Shown here: positions 1 to 9,018 of the stretch, in pieces | How the letters are laid out: each line of letters opens with the position of its first letter | Numbering within the stretch: position 1 is the first letter of the stretch | Source of the DNA: an uncultured Methanobrevibacter sp. | Lineage (GTDB): Archaea; Methanobacteriota; Methanobacteria; Methanobacteriales; Methanobacteriaceae | NCBI RefSeq assembly: GCF_902784195.1 | Contig: NZ_CACZTX010000002.1 | Span: 186,001 to 250,000, forward strand | DNA: 64,000 nucleotides | Reading direction: 5' to 3' | Program-made: the position numbers and the translations under genes | Notes under the pieces: model-generated | The model's input: the letters and a program-made list of their open reading frames with translations, nothing else | What the model was told of the DNA's origin: nothing | Databases searched by the model: none

Positions 1-1224
1 ATTGAAGGTTTATACATTCCTGAATTCAACAATCAAACAAATATAGTGCTATCAGAGAATATGGAAAGCATATATCATTTAACTTGTCCAATCGTTACAG
101 AAACCGATGATAAGGATTTCATTCCGGCATTTTCAAATTCCATTCTATTGAATGTTTCAAGGGCATGTACAAGGGGATGCAGATTCTGCATGTCCAGCTA
201 TTTATACAGGCCTCTTAGGGAAACTGATTTGAATGATCTTTTTTCAATTGCTGAAGAAGCTAGAGAAAATACCGGATTGAATAAGATATCATTGATTGGT
301 GCAGCTGTATCTGATTACTCCAGAATAAATGAATTGACAGAAGGATTGGAGGAAAGGGGCTTTCAGGTATCAACCCCTTCCATGAGAATTGAATCAATCA
401 CACATGAGACCTTGACTGCACTTAAGTCAAGTGGGTTGAAGACATTGACAATAGCTCCTGAATCAATTTATTCACTAAGGTGCAGAATCAATAAGGACAT
501 CAAGGATGAAGAAGTCCTAAGGGTAATAAGTGATGCTGTTGAACTAGGTTTTAATATTAAATTGTATTTTTTAATCGGTTTGCCCTATGAGTCTGAAGAC
601 GATATTAAAGAACTTGCAAACATGATGAAGCAAATTGATTCTATGAAGTATGGAATTGATTCAAATTTATCATCTTCAATTAAATTAAACGACAATTCAA
701 TTAAATCAATGTCTAATTCATTATCAGAAAATGATAGTCTTTCAAGCGGATCAAAATCCAAAAAATCCAAGAAAAATGATAAAAGAATCAAGTCTAGAAG
801 AAAACCTAAAGTTTCAATCAGCTTCAGTGTCAATCCTGTCATTCCAAAGCCACATACCCCTCTTCAATGGGAAAGTTATGACATGAAGGAAATCAAGTCA
901 AAGATAAAGTATCTCAAAAAGAATCTAAAGGGATTGGACATTAAGTTTGACAGTGTTAAGATGGGACTCATACAATATGTTCTATCCTGTGGAGACAAGG
1001 ATATTGGAAACCTGATTGAAAGGTCCTTAAATGAGAAGATAAGTATTCGTGAGTGGGCTCAAAATGCTCCAAGTTATGATTTGGATGATGAATTGCCATG
1101 GGATTCAATAGATGTAAGTGTAAGCAAGGAGTTTCTAAAATCAGAATATGAAAAGATAAAGACAAGTGAGCAAACTCCATGGTGTGAAGATGGCCCATGC
1201 TACAATTGTGGAGCTTGCAATTAA
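1..1224 (+). CDS. Radical SAM protein, 5' end outside the window
   Basis: The frame is already open at base 1, so the true start lies upstream of the window; the GTG at 46 and the ATG at 61 are internal. The cluster motif C-x3-C-x2-C is visible in 'ACTRGCRFCMSS' (bases 166-201), followed by a radical-SAM TIM-barrel pattern ('LIGAAVSDYSRI', 'LTIAPES', 'YFLIGLPYE'). The protein ends in a Cys-rich tail, 'CEDGPCYNCGACN', which could hold a second metal site. This resembles archaeal radical SAM proteins that carry an N-terminal B12-binding-like domain, but that part is missing here. Bases about 655-825 encode a Ser/Lys/Asp-rich low-complexity insertion within the barrel. The substrate is unknown. 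Confidence 0.85.
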   Translation: MEGLYIPEFNNQTNIVLSENMESIYHLTCPIVTETDDKDFIPAFSNSILLNVSRACTRGCRFCMSSYLYRPLRETDLNDLFSIAEEARENTGLNKISLIGAAVSDYSRINELTEGLEERGFQVSTPSMRIESITHETLTALKSSGLKTLTIAPESIYSLRCRINKDIKDEEVLRVISDAVELGFNIKLYFLIGLPYESEDDIKELANMMKQIDSMKYGIDSNLSSSIKLNDNSIKSMSNSLSENDSLSSGSKSKKSKKNDKRIKSRRKPKVSISFSVNPVIPKPHTPLQWESYDMKEIKSKIKYLKKNLKGLDIKFDSVKMGLIQYVLSCGDKDIGNLIERSLNEKISIREWAQNAPSYDLDDELPWDSIDVSVSKEFLKSEYEKIKTSEQTPWCEDGPCYNCGACN

Positions 1225-1406
1225 ATTTAAGTAAATTAAATATATAAAATATTAATTCCAATATAATAATGTAAATATAGAATTTATAGTTAATGTAATT
1301 ATAGAATTTATTTTTCAATTGTTTATTTCATAACAATTCAATATTTGATTCAAAAATTATTTTATATTGCTTATTATCAATTATTTTTATTTTAAAAGGT
1401 GTTATT

Positions 1407-2522
1407 ATGTTAAATTCTGCAAAAAGAGTTGAAACTATAGAATTGTCTCTAATTAGAAAAATGTTTGAAGTCACTAATCCTGATGCAGTCAATTTAGGAA
1501 TTGGGGAACCTGACTTTGATGTTCCTCAAAATATCAAGGATGCAATGAAAGTAGCTATTGATGAAGGATACACTAAGTACACTTCCAATAAGGGCTTGAT
1601 TGAACTTAGGGAAGCTATTGTAGAAAAGCTTGCTAAAGATAACAATATAAAGACTGATGCCGAAAACGTCATAGTCACTTGTGGTGCAAGTGAATCCTTA
1701 TACGCTGCTGCACAAGCTTTGTTTGAAAAAGGAGACAATGTGCTTGTTCCAAATCCAGGATTTTTATCATATTACACCTGTGTGCAATTAGCTGAAGCCA
1801 ATGTTGTTGAAGTTACCACCCCTATGGAAAACGAGTTTAAGATGAAAGTGGAAGATGTTCAGGAAAGGATTGACAAGAACACCAAAGGTCTGATTATTAA
1901 CTCCCCTTCAAATCCAACTGGTGCAGTGATGGATAAGGAGGATATCAAGGGAATTGCTGACTTGGCAACAGATCATGATTTCTATATCATTTCAGATGAA
2001 ATCTATGAGAAGATTACCTATGGAACTAAAAACCACTCTCCTGCTGAGTACTGTGACAATTTAGTTACAATCAACGGTTTTTCAAAAACTTATGCTATGA
2101 CTGGCCTAAGAGTTGGGTATATGGTTGCAAATGATGATGTGACTGAGAATTTGCTTAAAGTGCACCAGTACTGTACTGCAAATGCACCTTCTGTTTCTCA
2201 AGTTGGAGCTATTGAAGCTCTTACAGGCCCACAGGATTCAGTTAAAAAAATGGTGGCGGAATTCTCTAGAAGAAGAGATTTAATAGTTTCAAGCTTAAAC
2301 GATATGGGATATGAAACTGTAGACTGCAAAGGTGCATTTTATGTTTTCCCTAAAGTTGATAGGCCTATGGAATTCGTTAAGGCGGCTGCAGAAGCAGGGG
2401 TAATTTCAGTTCCAGGATCTCCATTTGGAAGCTTAGGGCAAGAGCATGTTAGAATGTCCTATGCTAACTCATATGAAAACATTGAAAAGGCAATGGATAT
2501 CCTAAAGGATTTGGATTATTAA
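1407..2522 (+). CDS. PLP-dependent aminotransferase class I/II, aspartate aminotransferase-like
   Basis: A 371-residue fold-type I aminotransferase of normal family length. Family marks are 'LGIGEPDFDVP' near the N terminus, 'NSPSNPTGAV', 'IISDEIYEKI', and the PLP lysine in 'NGFSKTYAMTGLRVGY' (Lys about 227). The family transfers amino groups between aspartate, or another amino acid, and 2-oxoglutarate in the cytosol; the exact substrate cannot be read from sequence. The ATG at 1407 follows the ribosome-binding site 'aaaggtg'. A promoter-like 'ttttatattgc' lies about 50 bases upstream. It appears to be a single-gene transcript, ending in a short AT-only inverted repeat over the stop codon. 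Confidence 0.88.
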   Translation: MLNSAKRVETIELSLIRKMFEVTNPDAVNLGIGEPDFDVPQNIKDAMKVAIDEGYTKYTSNKGLIELREAIVEKLAKDNNIKTDAENVIVTCGASESLYAAAQALFEKGDNVLVPNPGFLSYYTCVQLAEANVVEVTTPMENEFKMKVEDVQERIDKNTKGLIINSPSNPTGAVMDKEDIKGIADLATDHDFYIISDEIYEKITYGTKNHSPAEYCDNLVTINGFSKTYAMTGLRVGYMVANDDVTENLLKVHQYCTANAPSVSQVGAIEALTGPQDSVKKMVAEFSRRRDLIVSSLNDMGYETVDCKGAFYVFPKVDRPMEFVKAAAEAGVISVPGSPFGSLGQEHVRMSYANSYENIEKAMDILKDLDY

Positions 2523-2750
2523 ATTTTTTAATGGCTTAGTTTATTTTAAGGATTCTATAATCAAAATCTTTAATTTTTTCATTCTTTTTACTTTTTTTAA
2601 TAAAAAATATATATTAAAACTGACAGAATAGTATATAGTAATAAGAATATTTATTTTTGTATTACTGATGTTGTATTTTTTAAAAGATTAGTATTATTTT
2701 TATGAATAATCAATTATACGTCAAAAACCAATTATTTAACGCATGATAAT

Positions 2751-3659
2751 ATGAAAAAGGAAGATAGGGAAAGATTAGGAAAACGAGCTGCTACTGTAGC
2801 GATTGCAGGAAACATTTTTCTAACTGTTTTCAACATTGCTGTAGGGATAATGGCTGGAAGTTATGCGCTCATATCTGAAGGGGCTCATACAATCTCTGAT
2901 ATAGTGACTTCAGTTATAGCTTATGTCGGATTTAGGATAGGCAGCAAGCCGGCAGATGAGGAGCACCCATTAGGTCATGGAAGAGCTGAAGCCATTGCAG
3001 GTTTAGTGATTGTGGTGTTTTTAGCAATTATTGCTTATGAAATCATTACAGGAGCTATTGAAAGATTGTTCTTTGGAGGCACACCTGCAATTCCAGAACC
3101 TATAGCTATTGTTATGGCAATCATTGGTGTTATCGTTAACTTTGCAATGAGCCAGTATATTATAAACTTAGGTGAAAGGGCAAACAGTCCAGCTATTGTT
3201 GCTGATGGAAAGCATCAAAGAGTTGACATTCTATCTTCACTTGCAATATTGTTTGGTATTCTGATTGCACAATACGGCTATCCCCGTTTGGACCCATTGA
3301 TTGCATTGGTAATCGGTTTATTGATTGTTAAAACAGCCTTTGATGTTGCCCGTGAAAATTTAGACAATATTATGGGTAAGGTTCCATCTCCTGAATTGGT
3401 TGATAAGATTATAGATGTTTCAAATTCTGTTGACAAGGTTTGCGGCACTCATGATGTAAGGGTGAACTATTTGGGATCTTATGCCACAGTTACTTTGCAC
3501 ATTGAACTTCCTCCCGAAATGAGCTTGGATGAGTCTCATAAGGTTGTTCATCTAGTTCAAAATAAGATTATTGATGAGGTTGATGTTATTCATGGAGTAA
3601 CTGCACATGCATGTCCATTCGGTTTGGAATATGACCATGATCAACAGCTTGATGAGTGA
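2751..3659 (+). CDS. Cation diffusion facilitator (CDF) family metal transporter
   Basis: A 302-residue membrane protein with about six hydrophobic segments in the first 205 residues and a soluble C-terminal domain of about 90 residues, the usual CDF plan. The paired metal-binding motifs are visible as 'SEGAHTISD' (His46-x3-Asp50) and 'ADGKHQRVD' (His155-x3-Asp159). Such proteins exchange Zn2+, Fe2+ or Mn2+ for protons across the cell membrane; the specific metal is not deducible. It is monocistronic, with a 228-base gap on the 5' side and a hairpin that includes the TGA stop on the 3' side. Confidence 0.93.
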   Translation: MKKEDRERLGKRAATVAIAGNIFLTVFNIAVGIMAGSYALISEGAHTISDIVTSVIAYVGFRIGSKPADEEHPLGHGRAEAIAGLVIVVFLAIIAYEIITGAIERLFFGGTPAIPEPIAIVMAIIGVIVNFAMSQYIINLGERANSPAIVADGKHQRVDILSSLAILFGILIAQYGYPRLDPLIALVIGLLIVKTAFDVARENLDNIMGKVPSPELVDKIIDVSNSVDKVCGTHDVRVNYLGSYATVTLHIELPPEMSLDESHKVVHLVQNKIIDEVDVIHGVTAHACPFGLEYDHDQQLDE

Positions 3660-3676
3660 TTAAAAATCTTTTAATC
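3658..3676 (+). terminator. Hairpin overlapping the stop codon of the CDF gene
   Basis: Perfect 8-base arms GATTAAAA / TTTTAATC with a 3-base loop. The left arm starts in the TGA stop codon. An AT-rich tract follows. It is a likely 3'-end signal; see the finding on stop-codon hairpins. Confidence 0.5.
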
Positions 3677-4588
3677 TTTGCATAATGATGGTGCATAATA
3701 ATGGATTAAAAATTTTTCACATTTTCTTTTTTATTTTTAAAATTTTTCTTGAAAATTTCAACTTTTTTACTTAATTATTAATTATTTCAATTATTTTTCT
3801 TTTTTTCGTTAAATAAGGTTTATTTTTCAAATAAACTCAAATAAATTGAGTATAAATAATATAAAGGATTAATATTATTAGTTTTTTTCATTATTTAAAT
3901 GATTTTAATTGATTTTTATTATAAGTTTATAATATTTGGATTAATTTACTTTTTAAGTATAATAATTGTTCTTTTTAAAGTTAAATAATAAATATTTGTT
4001 TATATTTTAATTATTCAATTATTATCCTATTAAATTTTAATAAAATAATTAATTTTAGCCATTTATTTATCTAAATTAGAATTATTAGGCAGTTTTTATT
4101 GTTATTTGTTGAGAATCTTTATTTTCAACTCTTTCAATTAATTTTACTTTAAAAACTTTATTATCTGTGTGTAATATCTTTTAAGAGAAAAATAATGCTA
4201 TTCAGTAAAGTATAAATGATTTAAAGATTAAAAAATCCTTATTTTTTAAAATTTTTATGGGAAAGATTTATAAGGTATTATACCTTAATTATACATAACA
4301 TTAAAAAAATATTATCTAAAATTAGTTGAATTATCTTTATTTTTAGTATTTCATTGAATAAATTTTCAATAAAATACTATGAGTTTTTATTTCATATAAT
4401 AAAGATTTTTTAATAAGATTTTTATATTTTAGAAATTTCTAAAATATTGAATTTTTTAGATTTTTATTAAGGAACTCATATTTTTTATTGCATTAGTAAA
4501 ATAAAAAATAATTTTAAAGATATTTTGATTTTAAGAGTATTTTTTAAACTTTTAAATTTGTATTTTTTTAGTGTATTGAGGTGAAAAA
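3677..4588 (+). promoter_or_regulatory. Long AT-rich region with inverted repeats, probable adhesin leader
   Basis: No credible gene is seen in about 900 bases. It holds short hairpins around 3817-3850 (GTTTATTT/AAATAAAC and CTCAA/TTGAG), a 17-base inverted repeat at 4271-4287 (AAGGTAT-T-ATACCTT core), an imperfect hairpin at 4344-4379 with outer arms TAGTATTT/AAATACTA and inner arms ATTGAA/TTCAAT, and a perfect 24-base palindrome at 4424-4447. The last three lie within 320 bases of the adhesin start, suggesting operators or a structured mRNA leader. The base composition makes exact promoter placement unreliable. Confidence 0.45.
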
Positions 4589-6955
4589 ATTTCGTTAGAG
4601 AAAAGAGCATTGCTTTTGGCAATATTCTGCTTATTCTTCATTGCAATAGGTGGAGTATCCGCTAGTGATGCCGTCGATATGTCGAATAATCCAGATAACA
4701 ATAATCTTCTAAGTGATTCTATTGATTCAGAATCTGAAGAGTCAATTGGTAATTATGATGCAAATCAATTATCTAATGAAGCAGATTCCAGTGTAAATCC
4801 AAGTACTGGGGATAATAGCCATGAAGCTATTTTTGAGGATACTCAAAATAGCAAAAATGCTAGCAGTAGCCCAACTACTAAAACTACCACTAGCTTAAAG
4901 GTATCCGGCACTAAGATATATTCTGGAAATATCATTACCATTACATTAAAAGATAATAATGGTAAACCCTTAAAGGGTAAGAAGATTTCACTTAAAGTAC
5001 CTAGCAAGGGAAAAGTTTTTACTAAGACAACAGACTCAAATGGGAAAGTAAAATACACTTTCTATGATGTTGGCTCTTTCAAATCCTATGCTAGCTTTAA
5101 TGGAGATGATTCATTTAAGTCATCAAAATTAAATTTCACATTTAAAGTTTTAAAAAGTGGAACTAGTCTAAAGATTTCAAATAAAACTGTACCTAGATCC
5201 ACTGCTGTAATTGTGACTTTAAAAAATACAAGGAGTAATAAAACTTTAAGTGATAAAAAAGTTAGATTTATAGTCCCTTATTTGAAAAAAACTTATGTTA
5301 AATACACTAATTCTAAAGGTCAAGCTAAAATTTGGTTAAACCCTAAGCATAGTTATCGTATTGTCATTAAGTATGATGGAAACAAGAATTTATATAAATC
5401 CAACACTAGTGGCACTATAAAACCTATAGATTGTAAAACAAAATTTGTATATTCAACTAAGAATTTACAATATAACCAAAATTTTGTTGTTACCTTAAGG
5501 AAACAATGCAATAATTGGTATGTTGCAAACCAAACTGTTAAAGTGAATATAACCAATAAGAATAAAGTGTATACTAAGAAAACTAATTCAAAAGGTCAAA
5601 TTAGCATCCCTATGAATTATCTTGGGACCGTAAATATGAAAATTAAATTTGCAGGCAGTGACAAATTTGTAAAATCCTCTGCAAATCCAAAAATAATAGT
5701 TACCAAGGCCAAAACTTCATTAAAAGATTCTGGCAGTTCTGTAGGTAAAGGATTTGATTATGTTGTTACCTTAAAGAATTCTGCAGGTAAAGTTTTAGCG
5801 AATAAAAAGGTTGTTATTAACTTTAATAATAAAACTTACACTAAAACCACTAATTCAAAAGGTAAAGTTAGTTTACCAATGAACTTTAAAAAAGGATCTT
5901 ATTCCATTGAAGTTAGTTATGCTGGAAATAAGTATTATAATTCATCCAAATTGAGTAAAACCATTAAAATCGTTGATCCTTCAATTAGCATTTCCAAGAT
6001 TATTACTGCAGCTAAGGATTTGAAAGTCCGTGTAGAATACATCAATATTCTAAATAATGCTTATAGTGTCAACATTGATGGCAGGAAATATACTGTGGAT
6101 GAATTTGCATATCTTATGGCTGGTGCTTTAACCAACATAAACAGCGGTTCAAAAGCAAATGTAATAATTAAGGATCTATCAAATAAATACAATTCCTCTG
6201 GAAGTAAAATTAGTGGTAAGTTAACTAAAGCGGAATACCTTAAATTAGCGAAAAATGTGACAAGTTATGTCAATTCCTATAATCGTATTCCTAATAACCA
6301 GCCTACTAGTTTAGGTAAAATGGAAGCAAACCTTTATATTTATGCGTTTACTTCTGCATTGAATTATTATAGCAATTATAGAAAATTACCTTCTTCTGTT
6401 ACCGTTAAAACCAGTACTGTTAGAGGAGGATACTCCATTGCACTTAGTCAAAATGGTAAAATCCTGAACTACAGACAGATATTTGATTCAGACGCATTTG
6501 CAAAATACTTGAAAACAGGAGGTAAGTCAGCACTTAATGATGCTATTAAAAAGAAAGCTAAAGAATTAACTGCTGGTTTATCTAGTCCAAAGGCTAAAGC
6601 GAATGCTATCTTTGAATTTGTAAGAGATGATATTAAATACAGTTTCTATACAAATTCCTTAAAAGGAGCAAAAGGTACTTTAAGTTCCAAAAGCGGTAAC
6701 TGTTGTGATAAGGCTAACTTGATTGTAGCAATGTGCCGTTCTGTAGGTATTTATGCAAGATATTCCCATGCAAAGAACTGTCACTTCGCTAGTGGATTAA
6801 ACACTGGACATGTATGGGCTCAAGTTTATGATCCAATATCACAAACTTGGTATACTGCTGATGCAACAAGTCGCAGAAATGAATTAGGTAACATTAAGAA
6901 TTGGAATACCAAATCTTATAGTGAACCTAAGAACTATGCTCTCATACCATTCTAG
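4589..6955 (+). CDS. Secreted adhesin-like protein with Ig-like repeats, pseudomurein-binding repeats and a transglutaminase-type cysteine peptidase domain
   Basis: I place the start at ATT 4589 because 'gaggtga' (4578-4584) is spaced correctly for it and it gives a signal peptide with a positive n-region (SLEKRA then a hydrophobic core to 'GGVSA'). The first conventional start, TTG 4610, would lose the charged residues. After an acidic Ser/Asn-rich linker come about four Ig-like repeats of 85-90 residues ('TSLK...', each with 'TKTT.SNGK'), then one or two pseudomurein-binding-repeat-like segments ('YSVNIDGRKYTVDEFAYL'). A C-terminal transglutaminase-like domain follows, with a Cys-His-Asp triad (Cys about 698/699 in 'SGNCCDKANL', His 734 in 'TGHVWAQVYD', Asp 751 in 'TADATS', counting from 4610). 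The layout matches cell-wall-bound pseudomurein-active or adhesin-like proteins of Methanobrevibacter. It probably acts at the cell wall; enzyme activity is inferred. Confidence 0.85.
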   Translation: MSLEKRALLLAIFCLFFIAIGGVSASDAVDMSNNPDNNNLLSDSIDSESEESIGNYDANQLSNEADSSVNPSTGDNSHEAIFEDTQNSKNASSSPTTKTTTSLKVSGTKIYSGNIITITLKDNNGKPLKGKKISLKVPSKGKVFTKTTDSNGKVKYTFYDVGSFKSYASFNGDDSFKSSKLNFTFKVLKSGTSLKISNKTVPRSTAVIVTLKNTRSNKTLSDKKVRFIVPYLKKTYVKYTNSKGQAKIWLNPKHSYRIVIKYDGNKNLYKSNTSGTIKPIDCKTKFVYSTKNLQYNQNFVVTLRKQCNNWYVANQTVKVNITNKNKVYTKKTNSKGQISIPMNYLGTVNMKIKFAGSDKFVKSSANPKIIVTKAKTSLKDSGSSVGKGFDYVVTLKNSAGKVLANKKVVINFNNKTYTKTTNSKGKVSLPMNFKKGSYSIEVSYAGNKYYNSSKLSKTIKIVDPSISISKIITAAKDLKVRVEYINILNNAYSVNIDGRKYTVDEFAYLMAGALTNINSGSKANVIIKDLSNKYNSSGSKISGKLTKAEYLKLAKNVTSYVNSYNRIPNNQPTSLGKMEANLYIYAFTSALNYYSNYRKLPSSVTVKTSTVRGGYSIALSQNGKILNYRQIFDSDAFAKYLKTGGKSALNDAIKKKAKELTAGLSSPKAKANAIFEFVRDDIKYSFYTNSLKGAKGTLSSKSGNCCDKANLIVAMCRSVGIYARYSHAKNCHFASGLNTGHVWAQVYDPISQTWYTADATSRRNELGNIKNWNTKSYSEPKNYALIPF

Positions 6956-7026
6956 ATTGATTATTTGATTGGAAAATAGAATAATTCTTTTAAAGTTTTA
7001 TTCTATAATTTTATTTTTTTTAAATA

Positions 7027-7080
7027 TTTTTTAATTCTATTTTTATTTATTTTAGTTTTTTTAATTCTATTTTTATTTAT
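7027..7080. repeat. Two 24-base direct repeats, 30-base period
   Basis: The segment at 7027-7050 (a T run, then TTAATTCTATTTTTATTTAT) recurs exactly at 7057-7080, in the spacer between the adhesin and coaD. It is T-rich and may act as a transcription stop for the adhesin gene. No other feature is seen in this spacer. Confidence 0.5.
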
Positions 7081-7232
7081 CTTAATTTATTTTCAATATT
7101 GTTCATATGTGGTTATTCTTTAGATTTTTAAATTATTTTCATTAAGTTTATATAACTTTAAATTTAAATTTAAATTGTAGATTAATTGATTTTTTTATTA
7201 AAACTGTTTTTAACGAATATTTGTTGATTATT

Positions 7233-7688
7233 ATGGCAAAATATAAACGAGTAGCTGTCGGAGGAACATTTGATAAATTTCATTATGGCCATAGGAGCTT
7301 GATTGCCAAGGCTTTTGAAATTGGTGAAAATGTTGAGATAGGTGTCACTTCCAATGTTTTTGCATGTAAAAAGGAGGGGGATGTAGACTCTTGTGATGTC
7401 CGTATGGCCAATTTAAACAAATTTTTAGGTACTAAATATAAAAATTTCCACATTTCCCGTTTGGATGATCCCTATGGGCCAACCATTCATGATGAAGATT
7501 ACGATGCCATTGTTGTCAGTGAAGAAACAGAGCCTAATGCAGTAAAAATCAATGAAATCAGAGTTAGTAAAGGTATGAAGCCTCTTGATATTGTTGTCGT
7601 AAGCTTTGTTTTGGCAGATGATGGAATACCTATTTCTTCCACTCGTATACGTCAGGGAAAAATCAATCAAAAAGGGGAATTAATTTAA
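7233..7688 (+). CDS. coaD: Phosphopantetheine adenylyltransferase, archaeal type
   Basis: A 151-residue cytidylyltransferase-superfamily enzyme that adenylates 4'-phosphopantetheine to dephospho-CoA in coenzyme A synthesis. It shows the nucleotide-binding 'GGTFDKFHYGH' near the N terminus (an HxGH-like signature) and the C-terminal 'ISSTRIRQGKI' motif typical of the archaeal COG1019 branch. In-frame TTG codons exist at 7221 and 7224, but ATG 7233 gives the conserved 'MAKYKRVAVGG' beginning. It stands alone between two AT-rich spacers. Confidence 0.92.
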   Translation: MAKYKRVAVGGTFDKFHYGHRSLIAKAFEIGENVEIGVTSNVFACKKEGDVDSCDVRMANLNKFLGTKYKNFHISRLDDPYGPTIHDEDYDAIVVSEETEPNAVKINEIRVSKGMKPLDIVVVSFVLADDGIPISSTRIRQGKINQKGELI

Positions 7689-8049
7689 AAATTCTATTTT
7701 TTTATTACTAAACATTTTTTATTTCTTTTATTTTTCAATATCTTTTATTTTTTAGTTTTTTATTACTTTTATGGGTTAAGTAAGCTATTTTTTATTACTA
7801 ATTTTTTTCGAGTTTTGGCTTTTATTTCTAATTTAACCTATTATTTATTTTTATTTCTTTATTTAAATTGTTTTAATCGAATATTTTTAAAAAATTAAGA
7901 GAAATTTCAAAAATTTTTAAGAAGACCTTAAAATTAAATCGTTATGTTTATATATTCATGTCGACATATATGTTATTAAATATATCAAAATTTTTTAGTA
8001 TAATTTATATTATATAACAATTAGATATTTATTTAAGTGTGGGATTGTT
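7689..8049 (+). promoter_or_regulatory. AT-rich spacer with the promoter and palindrome of the polyferredoxin gene
   Basis: A clear archaeal TATA box, TTTATATATT (7947-7956), is followed after one base by the perfect palindrome ATGTCGACAT (7958-7967). That is the position where a repressor would block polymerase loading or early initiation. The leader to the ATG at 8050 is about 70 bases. The rest of the 361-base spacer is T-rich with no gene. Confidence 0.6.
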
Positions 8050-9018
8050 ATGATTTTTATTCAAAGAGATGGAAGCGAAACAAGAAAATTATCTTATGAT
8101 AATAATGTATGCTTAGCATGTGGAATATGTGCTGACTCTTGTCCAACCAGCTCCTTAGCTTTAGGGGATGTTTTAGGTATTGCAAGAGGTCAGATAGAAG
8201 GAAACAAGCTTGCAATTGATGAGGATACCTGTGTAATCTGTGGTTTATGTGCATCTGCTTGTCCATTTGGAGCATTAGACTTTGAAATTGATGGAGAAAG
8301 TTCCAAAGACTTGGCTAATTACCCAACTTGGACTCATGAATCTGCAATTGATGATGAAGCATGTGAATTCTGTGGAAGATGTACTGTAGCATGTCCTCAA
8401 GATGCAATATTGTTTAAAAGAGAATTGCCTGATAGAAATGACTTGTTGAAAGGTGAAATTTCAATAAACGATGAGGAATGTATCTATTGTAGTGCTTGTG
8501 CTGAATTATGTCCTGCGGATGCAATCACTGTTGTAAATGATGCTGATGCTTGTTCCATTGAAGTGGATGAGGATAAATGTGTTTACTGTGGAGTATGTAA
8601 GAGAGTATGCCCTCAAGAAGCGATCAGAACTGTATGTGTCACTTGTATGCACAGTGATGAAATTGAAAAACCTGAAATCACTGGTGACATATTTATTGGA
8701 TCCGATTGTATTAACTGTGGATGGTGTAAGGAAATCTGTCCTGTAGACGCAGCAGAAGTCACCAAACCATTTGATGGTGAAATAAAAACTACTGAAGAAG
8801 AATGTGTAGGTTGCGGGTCCTGTGTAGACCTTTGTGCATGTAATGCGGTAGTACTTGAAGATAATGTTGCTAAATTCAATCAAGAATACTGTGTTTTATG
8901 TGGTGCATGTACTAAAGTATGTCCTCAAGAAAGAATTGTTGTTGAAAGAACTGACATGAAATTAACTAATGTTTCTTCAGCTTCTTGGAAAGCAACTTTA
9001 GAAAGATTACTTGATTAG
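8050..9018 (+). CDS. fwdF: Eight-cluster polyferredoxin, FwdF-like subunit of formylmethanofuran dehydrogenase
   Basis: A 322-residue soluble protein with eight ferredoxin-type C-x2-C-x2-C-x3-C motifs in order: CLACGICADSCP, CVICGLCASACP, CEFCGRCTVACP, CIYCSACAELCP, CVYCGVCKRVCP, CINCGWCKEICP, CVGCGSCVDLCAC and CVLCGACTKVCP. An isolated CVTC lies between motifs five and six. Eight [4Fe-4S] clusters in about 320-350 residues is the pattern of FwdF, the electron wire of tungsten or molybdenum formylmethanofuran dehydrogenase. This enzyme reduces CO2 in the first step of methanogenesis. Oddly, no other fwd/fmd gene is adjacent; other polyferredoxins (MvhB, Eha/Ehb-associated) are alternatives. 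The seventh motif has Ala-Cys in place of Pro. Confidence 0.78.
   Translation: MIFIQRDGSETRKLSYDNNVCLACGICADSCPTSSLALGDVLGIARGQIEGNKLAIDEDTCVICGLCASACPFGALDFEIDGESSKDLANYPTWTHESAIDDEACEFCGRCTVACPQDAILFKRELPDRNDLLKGEISINDEECIYCSACAELCPADAITVVNDADACSIEVDEDKCVYCGVCKRVCPQEAIRTVCVTCMHSDEIEKPEITGDIFIGSDCINCGWCKEICPVDAAEVTKPFDGEIKTTEEECVGCGSCVDLCACNAVVLEDNVAKFNQEYCVLCGACTKVCPQERIVVERTDMKLTNVSSASWKATLERLLD

Noticed and set aside
8506-8883. Open frame on the minus strand inside the polyferredoxin gene
   Set aside because: It is a shadow of the repetitive cysteine-rich gene, has no sensible protein pattern and no ribosome-binding site.
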